From contig ML681997.1 in NCBI GenBank assembly GCA_007922195.1, positions 8,109,483 to 8,173,482 on the forward strand: a DNA stretch of 64,000 nucleotides, in the 5' to 3' direction. The stretch's first letter is position 1. The number at the start of each line of letters is the position of its first letter. This document shows positions 10,958 through 23,050 of the stretch, one piece after another. A model generated the notes under the pieces. It was not told the origin of the DNA. It made no database searches and worked only from the letters and a program-made list of their open reading frames with translations. A program made the translations under genes and the position numbers. This DNA comes from Podocnemis expansa. Lineage: Eukaryota > Chordata > Testudines > Podocnemididae.

Positions 10958-11836
10958 TGTGGTACAATGACCACCACAAATCCAAAAGATGGCCAGCTGC
11001 AGAGAATTTGCAGTTTTGTTTTGGAAGGCAAATGCAATGGGAATTATGCCCCTGCTGAATAGCTCCTGTTGTATTTGTTTCAGTTGTTGGTCAGCAATTC
11101 ACAGTGTGACCCATTGCCCAAGCCCAAAGTCAAGTTGCAGCCCTTGGATCAGTTGGATTGAGGAGATCCTCGCCTTCATCTGCTTCTTGGTTTACACTCA
11201 AAGCATACCATGCCCCTACCAGTGCAGACACCCACTGCCTCTGGTCTCTGGCTCCCACTCCAGGGCATGGGTGTCTATGAATTTGTAAGGCAGGCAGGCA
11301 ATTCCACCTGGCCAACTTATTTTTAGGAGGAGCTGGTAGTTCTCCAGCTTGCTATGAATGCAGAACTCTTTCTACATAAGACCCTGATTTCAGTTGCTTT
11401 TACTTTGCCAGACTTTAACCATTAACTGAAACTTTTGTATTGGAGGTCTGTCTCAGGTGAAATTTTTGGAAGCTTCAGCAAAAATAGCTCAGCCATTTCT
11501 GAGAATGAGATTAGGGGAAAATACACTTTTTGACTTTATTTTTAAAAAGGATTTAGATGATGCATATGCACAGACAGTTTATATTCTGCTATTTCTTAAC
11601 ATTTGGCTGCTTGATTTTGTAACCTCCATTTTCTTTTAGTTTTTGCTTGAATGAAATATTTATGGCAGTAGCATTCACACACTCCAGCTCAGATCAGGAT
11701 CCCATTGTACAGCCTGGGAGTAAGAGCTATTCTTGCAAAGTGAATGGGTTTAGCAGAATAGTATCAATTTACACCAGTTGTGCATGCATGTAAGTGATTA
11801 CGCAAGGAACAAGCCAGTGAAGAATAAGATGTACAC

Positions 11837-12309
11837 CAGTGGTCCCCAGCCTGTGGTCCATGGACCCCTGGGGGGCTGCAGAAGTATTACAAGGGGTCCA
11901 AGGACATGCAGCCCAAGCATGTGGGCTGTGTAGGGTGGGAGCCAGATCTCTGCAGCAGTGTCGCTCCTCAGCCAGGGTCGGACCCTGGTAGGGGCACTGC
12001 TGCTTTGCAGTTGGGGGCCAGATCTCAGCAGTGGAGCTGCTCGGTGGCCAGATCCTGGCAGCGGTGCCACTGCCCCCCACCAGGACTAGATCGTGGTGGC
12101 AGCGCCATTCGCCAGCCTGGCTGGATCTTGGTGGCAGCACTGCTCCCCAGGCAGGGTCAGAACCTGGTGGGGGTGCCACCGGTCTGCAGCAGGACCAGAT
12201 TTTGGTGACAGGAGCACCTCTCCCTGCCTTTGGCCAGAGCAGGCAGGGTCCACACATTTTTTTTATATTAAGAAGGGGTCTGTCAACTTGAAAAGTTTGG
12301 CAACACATG
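11837..12309. mobile_element. hAT-type MITE with perfect 8-bp duplication
   Basis: Left end CAGTGGTCCCCAGCC. Flanked exactly by atgtacac at 11829-11836 and 12310-12317. GC-rich interior with an iterated ggccagatc...ggcagcg...cactgc unit, about six times. Open frames on both strands are artefacts of that repetition. Confidence 0.88.
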
Positions 12310-12491
12310 ATGTACACATTACATCATCCAGGTTATCTGATTGATCTTCTAGGGTTCACATATCAAATGGCATGACACTGGGTTTCATGGACTGTTTATT
12401 AACAGCTGCTGGACTGTGTTTTCTGAAGGAAAATGACAAAGCATACACAATTTTTTAATGTGAACCATAAAATGGTCTTCAACTTTTGCTA

Positions 12492-12789
12492 GGGTATATC
12501 TGCATTGCTGGGGCTGCGTCAGGCTCGATGGATCAATGTGGCAGGCTAGATGGATTGAGTGAGCAGTAGAGACCTGCACAATTGATCTGGGAAGTTCTCG
12601 TTGTCCAATGCAGTAAATCCACGCCGCCAAAAAGACTCAAGCTGCATCGACGAGGGAGCTTTTCCTGTCAACACAGCTCAGTGCCAATGCTGCAGTAAAG
12701 GAAAGTTAGCAAGTCGATGGGAGATATCCAAGTTTCAGTATACAGCTTGTGTATTTCCCATTGCCGACACCAGCACTCTAGACCAGGCC
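12492..12789. mobile_element. MITE, 3-bp duplication group
   Basis: Ends GGGTATATCTGCATTG and, inverted, GGCCTGGTCTAGAGTG; flanks cta and tta. Non-coding. Confidence 0.55.
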
Positions 12790-12795
12790 TTAGTG

Positions 12796-13540
12796 TAAAC
12801 ATTCAGCAATTTGAAATTCAATAGACAACATAAAATGATGATCGAAAACTAGAAGCAGCAAAGTCAACTTTTCCTATTTGGTAATGAAATTCTTTAGAAA
12901 TGTAACCAAACTCATGTTTGCCTGTGGAGCTGTTATATCATTAAATTCGTTATGACATCTTAATGCAATTATGCAATATTAGTGTCAGATTAGGTTCATT
13001 AAAGGACCTTGATATTTGGGCGCTGTTTGGAGTCAATTTTTGAACTGGAAATCTACATTGGATGTTTTAAAAACGTATTTCATACACTCACCTTCCTGCT
13101 AAAAAGCTCAGCTAATTGACATAAGTACATATAATGAGTGCAGTGTACTAATAGGATTATATCAATATTCCCTTTGCATCTGCTAAAGATCTAGCAACGC
13201 TGATCATTAATCATCGCCTTACAATAATCCTTTTCAGCTTTTGCAGAAATTGATGTATCCTGGGTTGAAAAGATCTGTCTGGTTTTCTTTTTTTCCCCTG
13301 TGGCTTGAGGCATGAATCTGATCTCGCCATGATTCCCTTGGTCAAAATTTTCAAACCTGCATCCCTAAATTAGGGTCCTGAATCTAGATTTAATCCCACT
13401 CTTTGTCCATCAGGAAAGTGTAAATAATGAGAACAGGTCACACTGTAACAACAAATCAAAGCCAGTGTTAAGATTCAAACCCTGGGGAACAGCACATAGA
13501 GGAAGATGAGGTCAAATCACCTGTTGCAATGATTAAAAAA
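12796..13540. other. Unassigned A/T-rich sequence
   Basis: No open frame, repeat or splice-bounded exon that I recognise. Confidence 0.4.
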
Positions 13541-13544
13541 TCCA

Positions 13545-14310
13545 AAGTCGACAGCCAAGCCCTAAGCTATAACTGCATGTGCTCCGATCCCTCAGACAAA
13601 GACAGCCACCTTCAGGATCTCTATCAAGCTTTCATAAAACTACAGTACCCAGCTGTGGAAGTGAAGAAACAGATTGACAGAGCCAGGCGGGTATGCTGAA
13701 GTCAACTGCTACTGGAGAAGCCCAAGAAAGACAACAACAGAAGACTGCTAGTAATCACCACCCCCAAGTCAGACCTCTACAGCACATCCTCAGGGATCTA
13801 CCATCTATTTTACCAGACGATCCATCACTGTCTCAATCCTTGGGAGACAGGCCTCTCCCTGCTTACAGACAGCCCCCCAACCTTAAACTGATACTTACCA
13901 GCAACTACACACCTAACAACAGAGCCATTAAAGCAGGCACATATCTTTGCCCACATATCTGCACAAAAGACACTATCACAGGACATAATCAAACCAGCTA
14001 CACCATCAAAGGCGCATTCACCTGCTCATCCACCAATGGGATTTATGCCATCATCTGCCAGATATGCCCCTCTGCCTTATGTATTGGACAAAGAGGACAG
14101 TCTCCACACAAAAGAATAAATGGGCCCAAATCTGCCATTAGAAATCACAACATTCAAAAACCAGTAGACAAGCATTTCAATCTTCCTGATCACGCAATTC
14201 ATGATTTGCTAATTGCTGGGCTCAGACAAATGAATAACAGCTCATGCTTCAAAGAGAAACTGCAGCACTGGAATTCATTTGCAAATTTGACTGTGTTTCT
14301 TCAAGGCTAG
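13545..14310 (+). pseudogene. Penelope-like element, copy 2: linker and GIY-YIG endonuclease
   Basis: 5'-truncated PLE. The first part (13545-13690) encodes SQALSYNCMCSDPSDKDSHL, homologous to the linker of copy 1. A frame change with an internal stop leads into an open frame at 13693-14310. That frame encodes the inter-domain region (DDPSLSQSLGDRPLPAYRQP), a Cys pair (TYLCPHIC), and a GIY-YIG nuclease core with GIYAIICQIC followed by ALCIGQRGQ and KRINGPKSAI. In the canonical family the second box is YIG or YVG and the helix has a His after RxxG; here they read CIG and GP, so two conserved positions are altered. The last residues (KPVDKHFNLPDH) match the tail of copy 3. The RT core is absent, so the copy cannot move by itself. 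Confidence 0.88.
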
Positions 14311-14504
14311 ATAAGGATTTTGGGTTTCTTTCTCGTTACAACAGGTGATTTGACTTCTTCGTCTTCTGTATGCTGTTTCCCAGTGTTTGAATCTTAACAA
14401 CTGCTTTGATTTGTGGTTACAGTATGTCCCTATCCCATGACTTACACTCCCCTGCATTTATTTTCCTCCCATTCTGTAAGTTCCTCCATCTTCAAAGTGG
14501 GAGT

Positions 14505-14610
14505 TTCTCCCATGAAAACTCGTACAATAAATAAATTTGTTAGTCTTTAAAAGTGCCACTAGACTCCCTGTTTGTTTTGCTGAACTAGACTAACACAGAT
14601 GCCCCTTTGG
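14505..14610 (-). repeat. PLE-associated short repeat (candidate pseudo-LTR)
   Basis: Read on the minus strand: gggagtctagtggcactttt, then aagactaacaaatttattta and catgggag. It lies 200 bp 3' of PLE copy 2, in the orientation relative to the PLE that is also seen 3' of copy 3. Confidence 0.7.
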
Positions 14611-16906
14611 ACCTTCTGTGGCCTGTAGCTGTGGACTGGAGCATGCGCTATGAGGATGTCTCAGACCCAGTTACATGCTGGAAGCATGAGAGTCTCGAGC
14701 ATGCTCAGTGAAGACAGAATTGTTGGAGATTTTATCTGCTAAAATCAAAGTCTCTTCCGATTTTGCATGAACTGCAATTTTTTTTCCCCAAGCCCTGGCC
14801 ACATGTGGGTGGATTTTCATGAGGGACAGCAAGAGCCATCCCTGACTCAAAGGCCATCTTGCTGCTAAATTCAAGCCCCCCCTGCAAAACATGAAAGCAT
14901 GGCATCTGGTAAAAGCTAAACTCTCAAGACTTTTTTAACGTGGATGAGATGACACATTTTCCCCCAATCTCATGCTTGAAAATGGATGAACTGTTTAAAA
15001 AAAAAAAAAACCACAACAACAGCCAAACCAACCCATCACCCTCTGCAGACATCCAACATAAAGAATTTCAGCTCAAAGAGATAAACCTTGGCAAAATTAT
15101 AAGCAACTGAAGACACAGTCTATCCTAAAGCATTTGGTAACCATAGTAAAAGGTGGGGCTAGCAGCCCCCCAACCAAAATATTCTATTTCAAGGCTCAGG
15201 TTAATTGTTTGTTATTCACTACCACTACTACTGCTACTATTTAAAATAATGGCACGCAACTTGTCTGAGGTGCCTCCCAATAAAAATGAAAGACACTCAG
15301 CTAAAAGATTAAAATCCCTGCCCCAAAAGATTTAAAATCAATTTTAGAGAAGACACAAAGAGGGTTAAAAAATGTATGGAAGGAAAGACACAGGCACATC
15401 AGTGAGGTTTTGCAAATACTCAATGACGCTAATGCACAGCATGGAGGAGAAACAATTCTTGCTCTTGTGCGCTGAGAGGATAAAATCGTTAAGTGGATGC
15501 ATTTGTCAGCTGGTTTCCTTTAGGGCCCATGGATGAAGACAATCTTCAGAAGGTATTTCAAATAGTTGAGAGTGATAACTTTGCAGAGCATCTCAGGAAG
15601 GGCTTGAGTAGTGCCACAAGAGGAAACACAGGGAAGAATTGTGAGATGCAGACAAAGGGGACACTAGGGCTAGCCCCAGTGAGTGGAGTGGGTGAGGGAG
15701 GGAGCAGCATGAGCAAACCCTACACTAGATCGGTGGAGTGGTGCAGAAATATGTAGGACATTGAAGGCAAGGACAAGAAGCTTGTATGTGATACAGCAGA
15801 GAAAGGGGAGTCAGTGAGGGGATTCAAAGAGGAGGGTGATATGATGCTATTGGGAAGTAAAGACAGTGGCTGTGTTTTGAGTGATTACGAAAGGGCAACA
15901 GGGCTAAAGGGAAACCAGAGAAGAGGGATAACTGCATTGCAATAAATAGCTACGTCTGTTTCAGTGGCGTTACTCTGGATTTGTGGCCATGCAATGAAGG
16001 GTAATGGCATTAGGCTGGCACTTAATTTTCATTGCTTGGAATTCCCTGTCCATTTCCTCTATTCAGCTAGGTCTTTATTTTTGTTTAATTTTTCTTATAC
16101 AGCCACATTAGTTACAAAAGTTTGCGTACTGTTCAATACATACCTATGCTACACTCTGATCTCACTTATATCAAGTTTACTCCAGTGTAACCTTAGTGAA
16201 ACTATCTCTACTTTAAACTGGTGTAAATGCAAGGAGACTCCGGTCCTTTATTTGGCCTGAGGGTAATGGTCTCTTCTTAGGGGAAACATAATGAAACCTT
16301 CACGAGTTTTCATTCAATTAGGCTTCTTTTCCTCCAGCTAATGATTATAACACATTTATAGTGTAATGGGCAATTACTTTATATTTCTTGTCTGTTGACA
16401 TCTCCACATAATAATTAGGAAAATTAATGACTACATCCCTTCCTACCTGAATACATGCAAGCAGATTGAATCTCCCTCCCTCAGCATAGGTGTAGTGCAC
16501 AATACGTGATTGCAGATTTCTCCTTTCTCACCTGCATGAGAATACCTCAGTTGCATAGTCTACACTTAATATGTTCATGAACTTTTCCACCTGTGTGGAG
16601 TGCTGAATGTGTAATAAAGTCTGTACTTGTAAATAAGAGTTTGAGAGATGTAATCTATGCTGCAGAGAAGTGTTTTGCCCTTACACTCTATGAAGATTTT
16701 TACGGTATTTCTTTAACCTTGCAGCAGGAAAGTCAGGAGCTGATGGAGGGTCTAAGCAGAAAGTCTGTGGCAAAGCAGAGAGCACCTAGTTTTAGGAATA
16801 ATATTGTTTTCCTTGTTCTAATCAAGTTTTTTGTCCAGTATCTAAAGAAAGAGGCTCTGTCTGTGATTCTTTGTCACTGTCATATGAAACAGCCCATTGT
16901 TTAAAG
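14611..16906. other. Unassigned sequence
   Basis: No supported gene. An A-run is at 14999-15012. 15740-15900 has a diverged repeat-like text (gggattcaaagaggagggtgatatg). The open stretch 16593-16904 has no recognisable domain. Confidence 0.4.
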
Positions 16907-17084
16907 CAATGGTTCACAACCACTGTGTCAGGACACATTACGGTGTCACCGCACAGTGGTAAGCGTGCCATGGAGAGCTGGGGAAATGGCTGGATTTGGC
17001 CTGGGGATGGAGGGCTAGTGTATCCTGTAGAGTCACAACACGCCGCCAAGTGCATCACAACCCACAAAAGGCTGAGAACTACTG
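16907..17084. mobile_element. hAT-type MITE
   Basis: Ends CAATGGTTCACAACC and, inverted, CAGTAGTTCTCAGCC. Flanks gtttaaag and gcttaagg match at 6 of 8, with transitions only. Confidence 0.75.
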
Positions 17085-17170
17085 GCTTAAGGAACTGACA
17101 TGCAGATTGAGTGGGAACTGATGCATCCAGTGACTTGTCCCAAAATACCACGGCCTTTTTTTTTTTTTGC

Positions 17171-17557
17171 AAGTGAACGTCTACACCGGACTTTCTTTTT
17201 CAAAAAGAAGAAAGCCAATGGAAGAGACAGGCTGGTTTTTTCGAAAAAAGCCTTTGCTGCGTCTGGCGATGGCTTTTTTCGAAAAAGCTCTCTAAAAAAA
17301 GGCTTTTTCTTTCAAAAAAGCTGTTGGGTTTAGCTTTTTTGAAAAAGTGTGCTGCTATCTCGAAATACCAGTGCGCTTTTTTGCCAATGCTAAACCTAGT
17401 TACCTGCCAAAAAAAAAAAAAAAGGCTTTTTCGAACTAGCTTTTTCAAAAAAAAGCCATCGCCAGATACTGCAAAGGCTTTTTTCAAAAAAGCTTGCCTA
17501 TCTCTTCCACTGGCTTTCTTTTTTTCAAAAAAGAAAATCCAGTGTAGAATTTCACTT
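17171..17557. mobile_element. Long palindromic MITE rich in CTTTTTTCGAAAAAAG
   Basis: Arms: left from AAGTGAACGTCTACACCGG; right, inverted, AAGTGAAATTCTACACTGG. Arm interiors are complementary (ccaatggaagagacaggct against gcctatctcttccactgg; tctggcgatgg against ccatcgccaga). The loop lies near 17360-17400. Repeated TTTTTTCGAAAAAA-type palindromes fill each arm. Apparent 120-codon frames are Phe/Lys runs from these. Confidence 0.8.
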
Positions 17558-17740
17558 TCACACACACACACACAAAAAGCTGCAGTATTTCAGAACAAGG
17601 AGCCGGTCCCTGGACCGTTCTCCCTAAATAATATTTTTGGAAAAAATTATTTTGAGATCATCATTGCGAATATATTTTGAAATATTTTCTTCAAAAAAAG
17701 TGTTTTTTTTTAAAATGCTCTGCAGTGTAGACATAGCCAG
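17558..17740. repeat. Right end of a second MITE
   Basis: Ends in ctgcagtgtagacatagcc (inverted GGCTATGTCTACACTG), the terminal motif of the 3-bp duplication group, preceded by A/T-rich palindromes. A matching left end was not found, so this is a partial copy or the remains of a host into which 17171-17557 inserted. Confidence 0.5.
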
Positions 17741-19021
17741 TGTGAGTCCAGCAGCCTTAATGAAGAATCTCCCAGACTTCCATAGCTGTATCCTGGCTCC
17801 TTGCAATTAAGAGAGTTACTGTAGGTAGACGGCCTTCCTAGATATGCAAGGAACCATCTGTAAATGGTGTGGTGGTGGATTTCTTTTCAGGCTTACGGGG
17901 CAATATTATAGGCATTACAAATGTCTTAGTCCCCTGTGCTGTATGTGGGTGTGGGGGCGGGCAGTGTAGCACTGCACTCTTATTTATGTCAGCATGGTAG
18001 CTCTTTATTTTAAACTTGCTTTGGTGAATGTGCAGCTGAGTCCCTCTTTCTCAGAACTGGATACTCTGCTATGTGTTAATTTGTCTAACCCATTTATGTA
18101 GCTGATTTCTGCCAGTCTTGGCCTTTTCTTCTATTGCAAGGGGGAAACAGTCTCCCAGGTAGGCCATTCAACTTTTTCTCATCCCCCCTCTGCCTAGACT
18201 GTGGACAACATGTACTCTTGCATTTCAGATGTGGCAGGACAATTAAACGTGAATCTTAAAATGGATCTTTTGAACTTGTCTGACCCATTGACAAATCCTG
18301 TCATTATCAGAAACAATCAGCTGCTTGGCTCTAGTAGACATGTATTAGTTAAGGAAATGGGCTGAATGATGACATATATAGTGAAAAGAAAACTGGAGGG
18401 CTGCATTCTGTTGTCGAACTACTATACAGAGATCTGTATTCTCTTGCCTGATGTATAGGTCCATTCTTATCTTTTCAGCTCATCAGTTCCAGTTTACAAA
18501 TGCTATGTTTTTCTATATGCCATCTAAATTATCTGCCCCAAATCCAATTTTCCACATATAGATTATTTCTTTTATGAAGATGCAAGCGGTGATTGTTGTG
18601 GAATTTATTGAATTAAATAATGCCTTCACCCTGAATATGAATATTTCTATTATTGGTGTGGTGCTTAATAACATAGCTAGAATTTTGATTAGAAATGTGA
18701 ACTTTTCTGAATAGCTCCTGCAATAACAGACCTTTTCTATTGGCTTTTCATGGGAAGAAAGGAGACACTTCGGGAGAAAGTCAGCTGGAGGAAAGAAAAA
18801 GAGACTTATTCCCTTGACCTAAGAGAATGGAATGGGGATTTACACAATAATGAATTAAGAAATGCTTTTCAATATTAAACATGTAAATATTGACTGCTAC
18901 TCACTGATCTGTTAAGGAAAAGTCGGTGGTTACAAAATGGAGTGCTAGGGAGACTGAAAATATATGGGACTTTTTGTCTGTGCCTTTATGTTGGAAAAGG
19001 TGTTAAATTGTAACTCTAGTT
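17741..19021. other. Mostly unique sequence; one weak exon-like segment
   Basis: At 18229 a good acceptor (ttgcatttcag) opens a plus-strand frame that runs 45 codons to a stop at 18363-18365, with GQLNVNLKMDLLNLSDPLTN in its first half. There is no convincing donor and no recognised homologue, so it is recorded but not called a gene. Confidence 0.25.
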
Positions 19022-19208
19022 CAGGGGTCTCAAACACACAGCCCACAGGCCTCATGCAGCCCCATAGCAATTTCCTGGGGCCCGCAATGACTCCATCATT
19101 ACCAGGATTTGCAATATGGTTGTATGAAAAGGCTTCAGTGGTGCGGCCCTCGGGCTAGCACACTAATCCTCCTGCGGCCTTTGTGGTGATTTGAGTTTGA
19201 GACCCCTT
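19022..19208. mobile_element. hAT-type MITE (CAGGGGTCTCAAAC family), copy 2
   Basis: Starts CAGGGGTCTCAAACAC; inverted right end AAGGGGTCTCAAACTC. Flanks ctctagtt and ccctagta match at 6 of 8. Interior matches 7833-8002. Confidence 0.85.
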
Positions 19209-19827
19209 CCCTAGTATAATGTGGGGCAATCCTCCTTTTAGTGCATGAAGCGTTTCTCTATGACTTTATCTTCATCTGTGCCTTTGGTTAACAAAAAGAC
19301 CACTTCAAGTGAGTGTCAAGACGTCCCATAAATTGGGTCAAAGAAGAGAAGAAAGTGGAACAATATGAAATTTAACACACTGCAAACCAAAGCTGTAGGG
19401 CCTACAGAAGAATAGCTGGTAGAACAACCTCATCCAGTTATTGAACATGCTGTATTTCATGCATGATATCAGAACTGAATCTGGTTTGGTAATTTGTAAC
19501 CAGCTGTTCCTGAGCTCCTGGCAGATTTTGGAGACTAAGCATGGTCATTCCTTGAGTAGGAGACCTTCGGGGGGTGGGGTGCTTTGAGTATGTATTGACA
19601 TTTTTATAGCTTGATAGCCATTCAGATAATTTGTTGTAAGCAACACACATTCACAAACCCTTTGCAGGTGCGTCCAGAGTTCTGTATAACTGCCAATATT
19701 TAGAACCTCTATTTGGAGACCTGCTTGTAGATAGTGACATGAGGTTACTTATTTTGAATGTTTTTTCACTATTATATTGCTGTTCCGGCATGGCCATTCT
19801 TGTGTGAATGAGACTTGTAACTTAGCA

Positions 19828-19945
19828 CACATGTACAAGCTCTTTGGGGCAAGGAGTCGTTTTGGATTGTACAGCACCTAGCACATTGGGGCCCTGATCT
19901 GTGACTGGAAGTCCTAGGCATTACCGCAATACACATAAATCAAAC
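19828..19945 (+). repeat. SINE/LINE 3' tail
   Basis: Same family as 6310-6455: tacaagctctttggggcaag...ttgtacagcacctagcacattgggg...ggcattaccgcaatacac. Confidence 0.7.
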
Positions 19946-20004
19946 TAATGCAGGTTAAGGCATTCGAAGCACTGGAGGGTTTTTAGCTACACACTGAGTG
20001 CTTT

Positions 20005-20125
20005 CCAGAGGCGTAACCATGTTAGTCTGTGTACAGCAAAACAAGAGTCCTGTGGCAGCTTAAAGCCTAGCAGATTTTTTTGGGGCATCAGCTTCCATGG
20101 GCTCCCACCCACTTTGTCAGATGCC
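20005..20125 (+). repeat. PLE-associated short repeat
   Basis: ccatgttagtctgtgtacag, then agtcctgtggcagcttaaag and catcagcttccatgggc...tttgtcagatgc. Same family as the repeats flanking PLE copy 3. An orphan copy with no PLE coding sequence beside it. Confidence 0.7.
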
Positions 20126-22520
20126 TGAGTGATCATTAACTTTAAAATGCATGCAGCAGACTAAGAAGAATTGCCTTTGTTTTTACAGAAAATATGTGGC
20201 TAAATCACCTGTCCTGCTTTGAAAATCTAACACGCTAATAAAAGGCACAGAGACCACATAACCTGGCAGTGCCAGGTCTCAGATGCAGACAGAACACCAG
20301 GATGCTGCTCTTGTGGCTGGGAATAGATGGAGCTGCACTAAAACTACATCCTAAAAGGAAAAGGGTATGGAAGTAATTAGAAGATCTTAAGCCTGTGCCT
20401 GACACAGATTTATGAAAGAGGACAGCCTGTCTGAACCCACATGTGGATCTGCAAGAAACAATGGTATGAAGAGCTGAGCAAATAATATGCAACAGGTAAT
20501 GCAGCCAACCAATTAATTAAACCTCTTTTTCCGCTGCTCATATCCATGAGCAGAGTGCGTTCCTTGAATTTTTTATTTGAAATTGTTTGCCATGCTAATT
20601 TTGTTTTTATTTTTTATTTATGTTAGTGTATGGTCTAATCATGGACAGTTCTGGCGATATTTAGTTTTTTGCTACTGGAGAAGTGTGGGTTGTCTGTGAA
20701 ATCTTGTTCTCATTCCTTTTAGTGGACGAGTACATAGATATATCCAGCATGAATTCCTAGGCAGAAGAAATTGAAATATTATTTTATGTGACTACAGGAC
20801 TTCCACAGACAACTTTGAAGTTCTCTTTCTGTGAACATTCAAAGTAGCAAAACTCAATCACATGAATGCTCCGAGAATGCAAATGTAAAGGGCCATTAGC
20901 ATGACTAAAGCAAATTTATTTAAAATTTTGAGTATTTCTAGACTGGCTTGGCCATATTGACCCAGATCAAATGGTACATCTGGGTGTCAGATCTGCAAAT
21001 GAAAACTCTGTGGGTTTTATGGATGCTTTACAATGTGTTGACTTTTCATTATGGCAGTATCTGTTTTCCAAAGGTTAAAAAAATAAATCTCCAACTTGCT
21101 AGGCTTGATGGCTTATCGTCATGCAAATTCCTTAAGGGCACTTCCCTGTTTTAAAATATACGTATATAAGCAACTCTGCTTATATGAAGCATTCAGTCAC
21201 TTTCTTTAAAAGCAAGACGTAATTGCTAGACAGTGTACGGCCCCAGCTGACTTAGTATTTCCTGTATTTGTAAAAACTCCCAGCCAGGCAGAGGTCTTTT
21301 CACAAGCAATTGTGTGAATAGTGTTCATGGGGCTTTGATAGAAATAAAAGTCCAATAAAAAACATATAGATATTGCTCAGTACTTTGACTGTATCTGTCA
21401 CAGTCCTAGTGATCGGTCACTAACCTTCCACATGAACACACACACGCAAATCTTATTTTTCTTCATCAAAGTGATTATTGATTGGCTTAAAGCAAAGCTG
21501 GTGACTAACCATATGGGGATGTCTGTTATCCGTTTGGATTAGCACTTGAATCTAACTACCCTCCATCTGAGAGTCTTTAGGATCAATAGAAGATGAGTGG
21601 CAGTGAAGAATGAAGAATGATTAGCCTCGGAGACTGGTATTTTGTTATTCCTCAGAATGCCACAGGAAAAAAATAGAGAGAAACTAAAAGGGGGCTTTAG
21701 AAAAATGTCCAATATCCCCAGAAATTCCATCCCTTCATTTCCTAAGTAGAAAGAAAAAGTATCCAACAATAATTAGTAGTAAAGTAATATCAAACATCAA
21801 TTCCAGCATAGTTCTATTCGTCTAGCCCTTCTAGTAAAAATATAAACAATTTAAAACTGTATGTGAGTAATTTTAATTTGAGCTGATATATGTCCTGTTC
21901 CTGTCCATTTCAGGTAACTATCCTAAAATGAGAGTTGAAATTCAAAATTTTTTCTTTGCTTTGTAACAACACATTTTTTTATGAATGGAGGATCCTCTAA
22001 AGATTTCTAGGAAGTATTGTTTGAAAGATATCGTATATTCTCTTTATTACGTTTCTTAACGGGGACAGCACAAATGTATACTTTTCCTGTTTGGAGATGT
22101 GCTGAAATAAACTGTATCTTTATACTGGGAAAAAAAAAAAAGTAAGAAAAAGCTTGGGGTTACTAATCCCTATTATGAAGAGCAGATGTTGATTGTCCTA
22201 TTAAAGCAAATCATTAGGCAGTAATTACACTTAGTAACAGAATAATTGTTTGTTTTACCTAAACTGCAGTAGGAATGTTTTTCCCCTGAGTAGGATCAGC
22301 TTGTTTAAATTATGTCATGTGCATACTCAATAAACAGAAGGAAAACGGAGCAAAAACTGATTTTTTTGTGTACATTCAAGAGAGAGTTTTCCAAGGAAAT
22401 GTCAACTGTTAGTTTTTCACAGTCTAAGAAATGATTGTTACTGATCAAACTTCTGTTATTTTTTTACAATATAGTTCAGGAAAAGTAACCTCAACGCTAA
22501 CATGATAAACATAATTGCTG
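20126..22520. other. Unassigned sequence; A-tract after a polyadenylation motif
   Basis: No supported gene. At 22105-22141 an aataaa is followed about 20 bases on by a 12-A tract, like the tail of a reverse-transcribed message, but no coding remnant is recognisable upstream. Confidence 0.35.
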
Positions 22521-22692
22521 CAAACAAGGAGTCTTGTGGCACTTTTAAAGACTAAATAATTTATTTATTGCATGAGATTTTGTGGGAGAAAAATCTGAAG
22601 AAGTGGGATTTTCTCTCACAAAAGCTCATGTGATAAATAAATTTGTTAGGCTTTAAAGTGACACAGGTCTCCTTGTTTGTTTTGCTCAACTA
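22521..22692. repeat. Inverted dimer of the PLE-associated short repeat
   Basis: Forward unit (caaggagtcttgtggcactt, catgagattttgtgggaga) meets its reverse complement (tctctcacaaaagctcatg, aagtgacacaggtctccttg) around 22605, giving a palindrome of about 170 bp. Confidence 0.8.
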
Positions 22693-23050
22693 GACTAACA
22701 TGGTTTCCTGTTTGGCACTTGGTAATTGCTGCAGAAATTTGAGTCTAATTTTCATATGTGTTTGAACTCTGGATGCGCAGCACTTTGGAAATCAAACTCA
22801 AATACAACATGTCAATAAAATAGCAAAATGACAAATATCTCTCCAAAGCTAGTAAACACCATTATCAGACCACTTCAAAAATCTAAGAACATAAAGCTAC
22901 AGCATTACACCAGATGCTACTGTTTGAATGGCAATCTTTTTTTATAAAGGAATTGCTTAGCTTTCATGAGGTTGGGCAAATGGGATTCACACACCCATCT
23001 GGCACCAAAGAGGGGCCTGAGAATAAATGGGGCTCAGGCTCATCATATTG

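Noticed and set aside
11769..12344. Frames up to 182 codons on both strands
   Set aside because: Internal iterated units of a hAT MITE with perfect atgtacac duplication.
16593..16904. 103-codon plus-strand frame
   Set aside because: Acceptor-like site near 16646, but no donor, no domain and composition near background.
17100..17680. Frames up to 123 codons rich in Phe and Lys
   Set aside because: Palindromic A/T-tract MITE read in both directions.
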